This document shows, piece by piece, positions 44,671 through 55,686 of a stretch of DNA of 64,000 nt. Origin of the DNA: Rhabdonatronobacter sediminivivens (GTDB taxonomy: Bacteria; Pseudomonadota; Alphaproteobacteria; Rhodobacterales; Rhodobacteraceae); assembly GCF_013415485.1 (NCBI RefSeq), contig NZ_JACBXS010000001.1:1-64000 (forward strand), in the 5' to 3' direction. A program made the position numbers and the translations under genes. How positions within the stretch are numbered: position 1 is the first letter of the stretch; every line of letters begins with the position of its first letter. The notes under the pieces were generated by a model, which made no database searches, was not told the origin of the DNA, and saw nothing but the letters and a program-made list of their open reading frames with translations.

Positions 44671-45798
44671 TCAGCCCCTCCTTGCCGGGATCTTGCGGGT
44701 GCCAACAATCGACAGCCCATAGCCCTCCAGGCCCACAACCTTTGGCGTGGCCGAATTGGTCAGCAAGATCAACTGCTTCAGCCCCAAAGAGGACAAAATC
44801 TGCGCCCCCAGCCCATATTGCCGCAAGGTCTGCGGCGAGGCCGCCTCCGTATCCGACAGTTTCATATGCGTGTCACGCAACAGCACCAGCACGCCGCGCC
44901 CTTCCTCGGCAATCAGCCCCATGGCGTCCGAGAACTCATCCGCCCGCCCCGGACCACCCACGCCAACCACATCCAGCAACGGGTCAAAGGCATGCATCCG
45001 CACCATGACCGGGTCATCGCCGGTGATATCGCCCTTGATCAGGACCACATGCTCCGCCCCCTGGGTGGTGTCGGAATAGATGCGCAGGGTCCAGTCACCG
45101 CCGAACTCCGATGTAATCTGGCGCTCCTCGGTCACGCGCACCAGATTGTCATGGCGGCGGCGATAGGCGATCAGATCGCTGATGGTGCCGATCTTCAGCC
45201 CGTGCTTCTGCGCAAAGGCCACCAGATCCGGCAGCCGCGCCATTGACCCGTCCTCATTCATGATCTCGCAGATCACCCCCGAGGCATTGAGCCCCGCCAG
45301 CCGCGCAACGTCCACCGCCGCTTCGGTATGACCGGCGCGCACCAGCACCCCGCCATCGCGCGCGCGCAAGGGGAAAACATGGCCCGGCGTGGCAATATCG
45401 GCCCCGGTCTTGCCCGGGTCGATCGCCACGGCCACGGTGCGCGCGCGGTCATGGGCCGAAATGCCGGTGGACACCCCCTCGCGCGCCTCGATCGACACGG
45501 TAAACGCCGTTTCATGGCGCGAGGAATTGGACGATGCCATCAGCGGCAGGCCCAGCGCGTCAATCCGCTCTCCGGGCAGCGCCAGGCAGATCAACCCACG
45601 GCCATGGGCGGCCATGAAATTGATCGCCTCGGGCGTGGCCATCTGCGCGGGGATCACCAGATCGCCCTCGTTCTCGCGGTCCTCGTGGTCCACCAGGACA
45701 AACATCCGCCCGTTGCGGGCATCCGTGATGATCTCATCGATCGGAGAAATGGCCTCGCGCCAGCTTTCCTCGACCTCACCGGGTTTTTCGAAACTCAT
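44671..45798 (-). CDS. ribB: 3,4-dihydroxy-2-butanone 4-phosphate synthase fused to a degenerate GTP cyclohydrolase II domain (RibBX)
   Basis: A 375-residue fusion. The N-terminal half (residues 1-205) is an intact DHBP synthase: VLVDHEDRENEGDLVIPAQ, GLICLALPGERIDAL, SIEAREGVSTGISAHDRARTVAVA and ARDGGVLVRAGHTEAAVDVA. The C-terminal half aligns with GTP cyclohydrolase II but lacks the zinc cysteines: where the enzyme has H-x-E-CLTGD and RCDCG the sequence is HAFDPLLDVVGVGG. This fits the RibX type described in Proteobacteria, which has no cyclohydrolase activity, so a separate ribA is expected elsewhere. The ATG at 45798 has GGAGG 5 nt upstream. Confidence 0.92.
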   Translation of the reverse strand: MSFEKPGEVEESWREAISPIDEIITDARNGRMFVLVDHEDRENEGDLVIPAQMATPEAINFMAAHGRGLICLALPGERIDALGLPLMASSNSSRHETAFTVSIEAREGVSTGISAHDRARTVAVAIDPGKTGADIATPGHVFPLRARDGGVLVRAGHTEAAVDVARLAGLNASGVICEIMNEDGSMARLPDLVAFAQKHGLKIGTISDLIAYRRRHDNLVRVTEERQITSEFGGDWTLRIYSDTTQGAEHVVLIKGDITGDDPVMVRMHAFDPLLDVVGVGGPGRADEFSDAMGLIAEEGRGVLVLLRDTHMKLSDTEAASPQTLRQYGLGAQILSSLGLKQLILLTNSATPKVVGLEGYGLSIVGTRKIPARRG

Positions 45799-45893
45799 CC
45801 ATGCCTCCGCAACGCTTGCGCCCGCCAGATAGCCGATCCGGGCCGCGGGCGAAAGGGCGCGCAATGCGCCCGGGCGCACAATCGCTGTTTGGC

Positions 45894-46682
45894 CTAGCGC
45901 CCCTCGAACACCGCCGACCGTTTCTCCAGGAACGCCATGACCCCCTCGCGGAAATCCCGCGTGCGCCCGCACTCGCCCTGGGCCGAGGCCTCCTGCGCCA
46001 ACTGCCGGTCCAGATCCGTGGACAGCGAAGATCGCAGCAGCTTGCGGATCCGCGCATAAGCCAGCGTGGGCCCTGCGGCCAGGGCTTCGGCGCGCGCGCG
46101 CCAGACCGCTTCAAAGGCGTCATCGGGCACCGCCTCCCAGATCATGCCCCAGTCGGCGGCGCGGCGCGCCTCGATCCGCTCGGCAAAGAGCATGGCCCCC
46201 ATGGCCCGCGCCAGACCAATCTGGCGTGGCAGCCAATAGGTGCCCCCGGCATCGGGCACCAGCCCGATCCGCGTGAACGCCTGGATGAAACTTGCGCTTT
46301 CTGCCGCGATGACCACATCCGCCGCCAGCGCCAGATTGGCCCCCGCCCCCGCGGCCGACCCATTGACCGCCGCAATCACCGGCACCGGACAGTCCCAGAC
46401 GGCGTTCAGCATCGGCTCGTATTCCTCGCGCAGGACCCGCTCCAGATCCAGCTCGGTCACATCCGCCTCCTGCCCCAGGTCCTGCCCGGAACAAAAGGCC
46501 CGCCCCGCACCCGTCAGCACCACGCAGCGCGCCTGCGGACCATCCACCGCCCCCACCGCGCGCAGCGCATGGCGCAACTCGGCCCGCATCTGGGCGTTGA
46601 GCGCATTCATGACCTCGGGGCGGTTGAGCGTGATCACCAACACCCCTCCCTCGAATGCCTGGGTCAGGGTCTCATACTCCAT
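45894..46682 (-). CDS. Enoyl-CoA hydratase/isomerase family protein
   Basis: A 262-residue crotonase-fold enzyme. VLTGAGRAFCSGQDLGQEADV forms the oxyanion hole region, PVIAAVNGSAAGAGANLALAADVVIA the second oxyanion segment, and IQAFTRIGLVPDAGGTYWLPRQIGLARAM carries Asp at the position typical of PaaG-like isomerases, with no clear Glu pair of a classical hydratase. It probably acts on phenylacetate-derived or other CoA esters; no paa genes are adjacent. The ATG at 46682 has GGAGG upstream. It lies 95 bp before ribBX on the same strand. Confidence 0.88.
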   Translation of the reverse strand: MEYETLTQAFEGGVLVITLNRPEVMNALNAQMRAELRHALRAVGAVDGPQARCVVLTGAGRAFCSGQDLGQEADVTELDLERVLREEYEPMLNAVWDCPVPVIAAVNGSAAGAGANLALAADVVIAAESASFIQAFTRIGLVPDAGGTYWLPRQIGLARAMGAMLFAERIEARRAADWGMIWEAVPDDAFEAVWRARAEALAAGPTLAYARIRKLLRSSLSTDLDRQLAQEASAQGECGRTRDFREGVMAFLEKRSAVFEGR

Positions 46683-46782
46683 GCCGCCGCCTCCTTGCCT
46701 GCTCTGCCCAAACCTTATCCCACACAGCCCGCTCAGCGAAAGCGCCACCTTGCGTCACCCCGCCCCGCTTCACCCCACCCTG

Positions 46783-46850
46783 CTTCACCCTTGAAAAATA
46801 TCCTCGGGGGGAGTCGCCCGGAACGGGCGGCGGGGGGCAGACAGCCCCCC
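46783..46850 (-). terminator. 3'-end hairpin repeat, copy 3 (downstream of ccmH)
   Basis: Same element as copy 1; 46795-46850 differs from 5515-5570 at a single base. Two stems, CGCCCG-GAA-CGGGCG and GGGGGGC-AGACA-GCCCCCC, read in the ccmH sense followed by GAGGATATTTTTC. It begins 36 bp after the ccmH stop. Confidence 0.7.
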
Positions 46851-46886
46851 ATGCAACGCCAACCGCTCCGAAAGCGCCGTGTCCGC

Positions 46887-47354
46887 TCAGCCGCGATCCT
46901 TCAGCAACGCGTCCAGCCGCGCGCGCTCCTCTTCGGACAGCTCATCAGGGCCGATATCCGGTGCGCTTTCCCGCCGCCGCAGATACACTGCGGCCGAGAT
47001 CAGCGCCAGCAGCAGCATGACCGGCGCGCTGATCCACAGGATCATGTTCGCGCCCTCGGTGGTTGGTCGAAGCAACACGAATTCCCCGTAGCGGTCCACC
47101 ACAAAGGCCAGAACCTCGGCGTCATCATCGCCTTCCAACAGGCGCTCGCGCACCAGAAGGCGCATGTCGCGGGCCAGGTCGGCGTTGGATTCGTCAATCG
47201 ATTCGTTGCGGCAGACCATGCAGCGCAGATCGGCCGACAACGCCCGGGCACGGGCCTCCAGCGCCGGATCATCCAGGATCTCATCCGGCTGCGGTCCGGC
47301 CATCGCCGCCGCACCCAGCCAGATCGCCATCACCCCTGCCACAACGCTTCGCAT
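46887..47354 (-). CDS. ccmH: Cytochrome c maturation protein CcmH (apocytochrome reductase)
   Basis: A 155-residue periplasmic thiol protein with a signal sequence (MRSVVAGVMAIWLGAAAMAG), the LRCMVCRNESIDESNADLARDMRLLVRE domain with its CxxC pair, and one C-terminal membrane helix (about residues 100-122). It keeps apocytochrome c cysteines reduced for heme ligation. Three in-frame starts lie within ten bases; the ATG at 47354 has GGAG 8 nt upstream, and the others sit on top of it. It follows ccmF directly. Confidence 0.94.
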   Translation of the reverse strand: MRSVVAGVMAIWLGAAAMAGPQPDEILDDPALEARARALSADLRCMVCRNESIDESNADLARDMRLLVRERLLEGDDDAEVLAFVVDRYGEFVLLRPTTEGANMILWISAPVMLLLALISAAVYLRRRESAPDIGPDELSEEERARLDALLKDRG

Positions 47355-47359
47355 GACCA

Positions 47360-49351
47360 TCACTCCGCCGGAACCGCGCCCGGTGGCCGCGGCCCGTCGC
47401 CGCCCCGTTTGGCCGCACCTGCCGCCACCCTGTAGCGCCTGTCACTCAGGCTCAATAGCCCGCCCAGCGCCATCAGCGCACAACCGAACCACAACCAGTT
47501 CGAGAAAGGCTTGATATGCGTCCGAATGGCCCAGCCGCCACCATCCTGCGGATCGCCCAACACCACATACAGATCATGGGTCAGCCCATAGCGCAGGCCC
47601 ACCTGGGTCGTCGGCATCCCCGCCGCCGGATAGATGCGCTTCTCAGGCCGGACCTGCCCGGTCACACCGTCATCGCGCTCAAAGTCGATCAACGCCATGG
47701 TCGAGGTGAAATTCGGCCCCTGCACCTGCTGCACATCATTCAGGGTCAGCTCATAAGCCCCGTGCCGCCAGGTCTCGCCGTCGCGGACAACGCGGATGTC
47801 CTCGGTCTCCCATCCGACAAGGGCCGCAACGGCAAATACCGCCACACCCAGCCCCGAATGGGCCGTGGCCTTGCCCCAGTCGGCGCGCGGAAGACGGCGC
47901 AGCCGCGCCAGCCGACCGGCCACCGCGCCACGCCCGGTGCGCGACCACAGGTCAGCCCCCGCACCCAGCACCACCCAGACGCCCAACGCCACGCCGATCG
48001 GCACCAGGATCGCGCCCCCGGTCTGCAACGACCAGACCAGCGCGCCCATGGCCACCGAGAACGCCGCCAGGCCCAGAAGCGGGCGCGCGGTGCGGGTGAT
48101 GTTTCCGCGCTTCCACGGCAGCATGGCGCCAATCGGCAGCACCATGGCCAGCGCCACCATGAACGGCGTAAAGGCCATGTTGAAGAAGGGCGGCCCGACG
48201 GACAGCACCCGGTCGAACAGCATCTCGGCAATCAGCGGCCACATGGTGCCCACGAAGACCACAAAGGATGACACTGCCAGCAGCACATTGTTGATCACCA
48301 GCGCCGATTCGCGGCTGACGGTGGAAAACACGCCCTTGGCCTCCATCACATTCGCCCGCGCCGCAAACAGCGTCAGCGCGCCGCCCATGAAGAAGGCCAG
48401 GATGAACAGGATGAATACCCCGCGTTCCGGGTCCATGGCAAAGGCATGCACGGATGTCAGCAGCCCCGAGCGCACGATGAACGTCCCGATGAGCGAAAAC
48501 CCGAAAGCCAGGATCGCCAGCAGGATGGTCCAGCTTTTCAGCGCCTCACGCTTTTCGACCACGATGGCCGAATGCAGCAGGGCGGCGGCGAACAGCCAGG
48601 GCATGAGCGAAGCATTTTCCACCGGGTCCCAGAACCAGAACCCGCCCCAGCCAAGCTCGTAATACGCCCACCAGGAGCCCAGCGCGATGCCGATGGTCAG
48701 GAACACCCAGGCCGCCAGCGTCCAGGGCCGCACCCAGCGCCCCCAGGCGGCATCCACCCGCCCTTCGATCAGTGCGGCCACGGCAAAGCTGAACGCCATG
48801 CTCAGCCCCACATAGCCCAGATACAGGAACGGCGGATGCAGGGCCAATGCGGGGTCCTGCAGCAGCGGGTTCAGGTCGCGCCCGTCAAAGGGCGGAAAGG
48901 CCATCCGGTCGAAGGGGTTCGAGGTGAAGATGGTAAAGGCCATGAAGGCCGCGGTGATCGACGACTGCACCGCCAGCACCCGCGCCTGCAATGTCGCCGG
49001 CAGGTTCGAGCCGAACCACGCCGCCGAGGCCCCGAACAGCGTCAGGATCAGGATCCACAGCAGCATGGACCCTTCGTGATTCCCCCACACCCCCGATATC
49101 TTGTAGATCAGTGGTTTGGCGGTATGCGAATTCGCCACCACCAGTTGCACGGAAAAATCCGAGGTCACAAACGCCCAGGTCAGCGCCATGAAGCTGAGAG
49201 CCACCAGAAAGAACTGGGCCGAGGCCATGGGCCGCCCCACAGCCATCCAGTCCGACCAGCCCTTGTGTGCGCCCACCAGCGGCACAAGGGATTGCGCGAG
49301 CGCCACCGCAAAGGCGAGGATCAGCGCGAAATGTCCGATTTCCACGATCAT
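47360..49351 (-). CDS. ccmF: Cytochrome c heme lyase subunit CcmF
   Basis: A 663-residue multi-helix inner-membrane protein that ligates heme to apocytochrome c with CcmH. The WWD heme-handling domain GGFWFWDPVENASLMPWLFA is present, with NHEGSMLLWILILTLFGA and the family's FVRSGLLTSVHAFAMDPERGVFIL. The ATG at 49351 (VEIGHFALILAFAVALAQS) is family-like although its ribosome site is weak. It stops within the start region of ccmH. Other ccm genes are not in the window. Confidence 0.96.
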   Translation of the reverse strand: MIVEIGHFALILAFAVALAQSLVPLVGAHKGWSDWMAVGRPMASAQFFLVALSFMALTWAFVTSDFSVQLVVANSHTAKPLIYKISGVWGNHEGSMLLWILILTLFGASAAWFGSNLPATLQARVLAVQSSITAAFMAFTIFTSNPFDRMAFPPFDGRDLNPLLQDPALALHPPFLYLGYVGLSMAFSFAVAALIEGRVDAAWGRWVRPWTLAAWVFLTIGIALGSWWAYYELGWGGFWFWDPVENASLMPWLFAAALLHSAIVVEKREALKSWTILLAILAFGFSLIGTFIVRSGLLTSVHAFAMDPERGVFILFILAFFMGGALTLFAARANVMEAKGVFSTVSRESALVINNVLLAVSSFVVFVGTMWPLIAEMLFDRVLSVGPPFFNMAFTPFMVALAMVLPIGAMLPWKRGNITRTARPLLGLAAFSVAMGALVWSLQTGGAILVPIGVALGVWVVLGAGADLWSRTGRGAVAGRLARLRRLPRADWGKATAHSGLGVAVFAVAALVGWETEDIRVVRDGETWRHGAYELTLNDVQQVQGPNFTSTMALIDFERDDGVTGQVRPEKRIYPAAGMPTTQVGLRYGLTHDLYVVLGDPQDGGGWAIRTHIKPFSNWLWFGCALMALGGLLSLSDRRYRVAAGAAKRGGDGPRPPGAVPAE

Positions 49352-49393
49352 GAAGATGTTATATGCACAGTTTCGCGCCCGGGCAAATGGTGA

Positions 49394-51628
<2,235 letters not shown>

Positions 51629-51630
51629 GC

Positions 51631-53718
51631 ATGGCCGGGCGCCCGGAAATCCTGTTCCCGCTCTTCGCGGGGCTCGATACGCTCGAAGGGGTGGGCCCCA
51701 AGACCGCGAAATCCATGGCAGGGATCGGGGTGGAAAAGCCGCGTGACCTGCTGTTCCACCTGCCCCATTCGGTGATCGACCGCACGCGCCGCAACTCCAT
51801 CCAGGGCGCCACCCTGCCCGCCACCCTGACGGTCGAGGTCACGGTCGGCCCCCACCACCCCCCACGCTCGCGCGGCCGTCCCTACCGCGTGCAGGTCGAA
51901 GACGCGTTGACCGAGTTCATGCTGGTCTATTTCCGCGGCGGCGACTACCTGCAGAAACTGCTGCCCACCGGGCAGCGGCGGCTGGTTTCAGGCAAGGTGG
52001 AGCTGTTCGACGGGATCGCCCAGATGGTCCACCCCGACCACGTTCTGCGCCCGGATGAAGAGGGCGATCTGCCCGCCCATGAACCCGTCTATGCGCTTTG
52101 CGCCGGGGTCACGCAAAAGGGGCTGGCCAAGGCGGTGCAGTCCACCCTCGCCCGGCTGCCCGAGCTGCCGGAATGGATCGACCCGCAGCTTGTCGCGCGC
52201 GAGGGCTGGCCCGCCTGGGCCGAGGCCATCCGCACCGCCCACGCGCCCGAATCCGCCACCGATTGCGCGCCCCACACCCCCGCCCGCACGCGGCTGGCCT
52301 ATGATGAGGTCTTTGCCCACCAACTGACGCTTGCGCTGGCCCGCGCCACCCAGCGGCGCAAACCGGGGCGCGAAAGCCGGGGCGACGGACATCTGCGCGC
52401 GCGCGTCCTGGCCGCGCTGGACTACACCCCCACCGGCGCGCAGACCCGCGCCGTGGCCGAGATCGAGGCCGACATGGCCCATGCGCGGCGGATGAACCGC
52501 CTGCTGCAGGGCGACGTGGGCGCGGGCAAGACGCTGGTGGCCTTCATGGCGCTGCTGATCGCGGTGGAGGCCGGCGGCCAGGGCGTACTGATGGCCCCGA
52601 CCGAGATCCTGGCACGCCAGCATCTGCAAGGGCTGGCCCCGCTGGCCGAAAAGGCCGGCGTACTGGTCGAAATCCTGACCGGGCGCGACAAGGGGCGTGA
52701 CCGCGCGGCAAAGCTGGCCGCACTGGCGCGCGGCGACATTCAGGTGCTGATCGGCACCCACGCGGTGTTCCAGAAGGGGGTCGAATTCGCCGATCTGCGG
52801 CTGGCGGTCATCGACGAACAGCACCGTTTCGGCGTGGCGCAACGCGCAGCACTCTCGGCCAAGGGCGCAGGGGCGGATGTGCTGGTGATGACCGCCACGC
52901 CCATCCCGCGCAGCCTGGCGCTGGCGCAATACGGCGACATGGATGTCTCGGTCCTGGATGAAAAGCCGCCCGGGCGCACGCCGGTGAAAACCGCGCTTGT
53001 GGCGGCCAACCGACTGGACGAGGTCGTCGAGCGCCTGCGCCGCGCCCTTGCCGAAGGCCGGCAGGCCTATTGGGTCTGCCCGCTGGTCGAGGAATCCGAA
53101 GCCGTCACCCTCACCGCCGCGCAATCGCGGTTCGAGCACCTGCGCGCCGCGCTGGGCGAAGGGCGCGTTGGGTTGGTTCACGGCCAGATGCCCCCGGCCG
53201 AAAAGGACGCCGCCATGGCGCGCTTCGTCGCCGGGGATACCGGCGTTCTGGTGGCAACCACGGTGATCGAGGTGGGGGTGAACGTGCCCAATGCCTCGAT
53301 CATGGTGGTGGAACGGGCCGAGAGCTTCGGCCTGGCGCAGTTGCACCAGTTGCGCGGGCGTGTGGGGCGCGGGGCGGCGGAATCGACCTGCCTGCTGATG
53401 TATGACGCACCACTGGGCGACGCGGCGGCCCGTCGCTTGAAACTGCTGCGCGATACCGAAGACGGCTTTCGCATCGCCGAGGAAGACATGGCCATTCGCG
53501 GCGCGGGGGACCTGATCGGAACCGCGCAATCCGGGCTGCCGCGCTTTCGGGTGGCCGATCTGGAACGCCAGGCCGGGCTGATGGCGCTGGCCCAATCAGA
53601 CGCGCGCAAGCTGCTGCTGGACGACCCGGCGCTGGAAAGCGCCCGCGGCCAGGCGGTGCGCACCCTGCTGTGGCTGATGGAACAGGACCGTGCAATCCGG
53701 CTGATCGGGGTCGGTTAA
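51631..53718 (+). CDS. recG: ATP-dependent DNA helicase RecG
   Basis: A 695-residue superfamily 2 helicase that remodels stalled forks and Holliday junctions. The N-terminal wedge domain (TLEGVGPKTAKSMAGIGVEKPRDLLFHLPHSVIDR) precedes the helicase core: GDVGAGKTLVAF (Walker A), APTEILARQHL, IDEQHRFGVAQR (DEQH box), TATPIPRSLAL and QLRGRVGRG. It probably shares the ligA transcript. The micropeptide operator array starts 7 bp after its stop. Confidence 0.96.
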   Translation: MAGRPEILFPLFAGLDTLEGVGPKTAKSMAGIGVEKPRDLLFHLPHSVIDRTRRNSIQGATLPATLTVEVTVGPHHPPRSRGRPYRVQVEDALTEFMLVYFRGGDYLQKLLPTGQRRLVSGKVELFDGIAQMVHPDHVLRPDEEGDLPAHEPVYALCAGVTQKGLAKAVQSTLARLPELPEWIDPQLVAREGWPAWAEAIRTAHAPESATDCAPHTPARTRLAYDEVFAHQLTLALARATQRRKPGRESRGDGHLRARVLAALDYTPTGAQTRAVAEIEADMAHARRMNRLLQGDVGAGKTLVAFMALLIAVEAGGQGVLMAPTEILARQHLQGLAPLAEKAGVLVEILTGRDKGRDRAAKLAALARGDIQVLIGTHAVFQKGVEFADLRLAVIDEQHRFGVAQRAALSAKGAGADVLVMTATPIPRSLALAQYGDMDVSVLDEKPPGRTPVKTALVAANRLDEVVERLRRALAEGRQAYWVCPLVEESEAVTLTAAQSRFEHLRAALGEGRVGLVHGQMPPAEKDAAMARFVAGDTGVLVATTVIEVGVNVPNASIMVVERAESFGLAQLHQLRGRVGRGAAESTCLLMYDAPLGDAAARRLKLLRDTEDGFRIAEEDMAIRGAGDLIGTAQSGLPRFRVADLERQAGLMALAQSDARKLLLDDPALESARGQAVRTLLWLMEQDRAIRLIGVG

Positions 53719-53724
53719 CCCTTC

Positions 53725-53791
53725 TTTGTTCTTTTTTGTTCACCTTTGTTCTTGACGATTCGCGTCAAATATGAGAACAAATGCGAACAAA
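53725..53791. promoter_or_regulatory. Five-heptamer operator array with central dyad
   Basis: TTTGTTC starts at 53725, 53735 and 53745; its complement GAACAAA starts at 53775 and 53785. All five keep one 10-bp register, so they face the same side of the helix, and the inner four form a dyad centred near 53763. Between them TTGACG-ATTCG-CGTCAA (53752-53768) is a second dyad containing a possible -35. The array abuts the ribosome site of the micropeptide gene. Confidence 0.75.
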
Positions 53792-53806
53792 GGACGGAGG
53801 CACCCC

Positions 53807-53929
53807 ATGCACCCAAGTATCGGTTCCCTGATCGCCCGCAACCGCCAGCACCTTGTGGCCGATCTGGCCGGAGTGCTGTCACTTGTTGGAATGCTGGTGA
53901 TGGGGCTGCACCTGCCCTTGCTGCTCTGA
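53807..53929 (+). CDS. 40-residue predicted membrane micropeptide
   Basis: ATG at 53807, preceded by GGACGGAGG, opens a 40-codon frame ending TGA at 53927-53929. The peptide has a short basic N-terminus (MHPSIGSLIARNRQH) and one hydrophobic helix from about residue 16 to the end (ADLAGVLSLVGMLVMGLHLP then LLL), so it should sit in the inner membrane. It forms a complete unit with its own operator array upstream and an intrinsic terminator 77 bp downstream. It is too short for domain recognition. The setting resembles small SOS- or stress-induced membrane inhibitors such as Caulobacter SidA, but that is analogy only. Confidence 0.65.
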   Translation: MHPSIGSLIARNRQHLVADLAGVLSLVGMLVMGLHLPLLL

Positions 53930-54005
53930 ACTGCCTCGGTCTGGCCGGGGGCGCGCATTGTCCCGCGCAGCCTGCTTTATCCCGGACGCCACCGGACCAC
54001 GCCTG

Positions 54006-54041
54006 CCGCCGCCCGTGCCCTGCACGCGCGGCGGTTTTTTT
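54006..54041 (+). terminator. Intrinsic terminator of the micropeptide gene
   Basis: Stem CCGCCGC (54006-54012) / GCGGCGG (54028-54034) with an inner CGTG/CACG pair, followed directly by seven T residues (54035-54041). It ends the transcript before the convergent ABC permease gene. Confidence 0.9.
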
Positions 54042-54085
54042 GGCGTCCACGCTTCAGCCAACACATATGGGGCGGCGCGTGCGGT

Positions 54086-54853
54086 TCAGGTGGGCGACCG
54101 CTCCGCCCAGCCAGCGAATATCCGCTCCAGCGCCACCACAACGTAATAGAGAACGATCCCCAGAATCGCGAGCGCGATGAGCACCGCGAACATCAGCGGG
54201 AAGTCGCTGTTGATCTGCGCCGACTGGAACAGATGCCCCAGGCCGCGCCCATGCGGGGTAATGATCTCGACCAGATTGGTGCCGATGAAGGCCAGCGTGA
54301 CGGCCACTTTCAGCGCCCCGAAGAACTCGGGCAAGGTCTTGGGCAGCGCGATCTTCCAGAACACCGTGAAGCGCGAGGCCCCCAGCGAGCGCAGAATATC
54401 GCGATATTCAGGCTCCAGCGTGCTCAGCCCGATCGCCACCGACACGGCAATGGGAAAGAACGAGATCATGAAGGCCACCAGAATGGTGTTGAAATCATGC
54501 TGGCCCACGAACATCAGCGCCACCACTGGAACCACCGTCGCCTTGGGGATGGCGTTGAAGCCCACCAGCAGCGGATAAAGCGCGTCATTCATGACGCGGC
54601 TGAGCCCCATGATCATCCCCAGCAGGGTGCCCACCACCACGGCCAGACCCAGCCCCACCACCGTGCGCCACAGCGTCTGCCAACCGTATTCATAGAACAG
54701 CGGCTGGAACCGCAGGAAGGCCGGCCAGATATCCGAGGGCGCCGCCATCTTGAACGTGGGCCAGCCCATGTACCAGACCAGCGCCTCCCACAGGATGGCA
54801 AAAACCGCCAGTCCCAGGATCGGTGTCAGGATTTTCTGCCAGTTGATGCTCAT
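54086..54853 (-). CDS. ABC transporter permease (SsuC/TauC/ThiX type)
   Basis: A 255-residue inner-membrane permease with about six hydrophobic segments. The EAA-type loop that contacts the ATPase reads EYRDILRSLGASRFTVFWKIALPKTLPEFFGAL, typical of the nitrate/sulfonate/pyrimidine (BPD_transp_1, SsuC-like) group. The start overlaps the ATPase stop as ATGA. It is the last gene of a three-gene operon (binding protein, ATPase, permease). Confidence 0.93.
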   Translation of the reverse strand: MSINWQKILTPILGLAVFAILWEALVWYMGWPTFKMAAPSDIWPAFLRFQPLFYEYGWQTLWRTVVGLGLAVVVGTLLGMIMGLSRVMNDALYPLLVGFNAIPKATVVPVVALMFVGQHDFNTILVAFMISFFPIAVSVAIGLSTLEPEYRDILRSLGASRFTVFWKIALPKTLPEFFGALKVAVTLAFIGTNLVEIITPHGRGLGHLFQSAQINSDFPLMFAVLIALAILGIVLYYVVVALERIFAGWAERSPT

Positions 54854-55644
54854 GCCCCACCCTCCGCCGGGACCCGCCCCTGCGCAATCTCGATCTCGCG
54901 GCGCAAGCGCGCCAGCTTCTCCACCGCATCGGGTTCGTATAACATGTTGATCGGACGCGGCGATGGCATGGGAATATCCATCACATATTGCGTTGTTGCC
55001 GGCCGCCCGGACAGCACCACCACCTGATCGGCCAGATAGACGCTTTCGCGCAGGTCATGGGTGATCAGGAGCCCGGTAAACGGCTCCTCGGCGCGCAACT
55101 CATGCATGGTCTGCCACAGATCCTCGCGGGTGAACGCGTCCAGCGCGCCAAAGGGCTCATCCAGGATCAGAACCTCGGGCTTGTGCACCAACGACCGGCA
55201 AAGCGAGGCCCGCTGCCGCATTCCCCCGGACAGTTCCGATGGGCGCTTGTGCTCAAACCCTTCCAGCCCCACCAGCGCCAGAAGTTCCATGGCGCGCGCC
55301 TCTTTCTGCCGCTTCGGCATCCCGGGCGCGACAATCTCCAGCGGCAGGACCACATTCTGCAGGATCGTGCGCCATTCCAGCAGAACCGGGTTCTGGAACG
55401 CCATCCCCACCGTCTTGCGCGGGCTTTTCACGATCTGGCCGTGCAGCCAGACCTCGCCCGTGTCCGGAAACATCAGCCCGGCAATCAGCCGCGTCAGCGT
55501 GGACTTCCCGCAGCCCGAAGGTCCCACAACGGCACAGAACTTCCCCTCGGGGATCGCGATATTCAGATCATCCAGCACCGGCAGCGGACCGGCCTTGGTC
55601 TTGTAGGCATGGGTGACACCCTTGATCTCGATCAGATTTTCCAT
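54850..55644 (-). CDS. ABC transporter ATP-binding protein (SsuB/TauB/ThiZ type)
   Basis: A 264-residue ATPase. Walker A GPSGCGKSTL, signature LSGGMRQRASLCRSL, Walker B VLILDEPFGALD and the His switch LLITHDLRES are all present. PVLLEWRTILQNVVLPLEI is typical of the SsuB/TauB/ThiZ group. The ATG at 55644 begins the conserved domain; 44 upstream in-frame codons run through the hairpin repeat and were rejected. The binding-protein gene lies 128 bp upstream. Confidence 0.95.
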   Translation of the reverse strand: MENLIEIKGVTHAYKTKAGPLPVLDDLNIAIPEGKFCAVVGPSGCGKSTLTRLIAGLMFPDTGEVWLHGQIVKSPRKTVGMAFQNPVLLEWRTILQNVVLPLEIVAPGMPKRQKEARAMELLALVGLEGFEHKRPSELSGGMRQRASLCRSLVHKPEVLILDEPFGALDAFTREDLWQTMHELRAEEPFTGLLITHDLRESVYLADQVVVLSGRPATTQYVMDIPMPSPRPINMLYEPDAVEKLARLRREIEIAQGRVPAEGGA

Positions 55645-55686
55645 GCCCAACCGTCCATTCCATAACCTTCCATTACCCGCCACAGG

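Noticed and set aside
45799..45893. FMN riboswitch ahead of ribBX
   Set aside because: The gap is only 95 bp and lacks the conserved AGGGGC / GGUGAAAUUCC-like parts of the FMN element.
53725..53791. Canonical LexA (SOS) box before the micropeptide gene
   Set aside because: The GTTC and GAAC units are spaced by 6 bp, not the 7 bp of the alphaproteobacterial consensus, and they form a dyad. Kept as an operator of unknown type.
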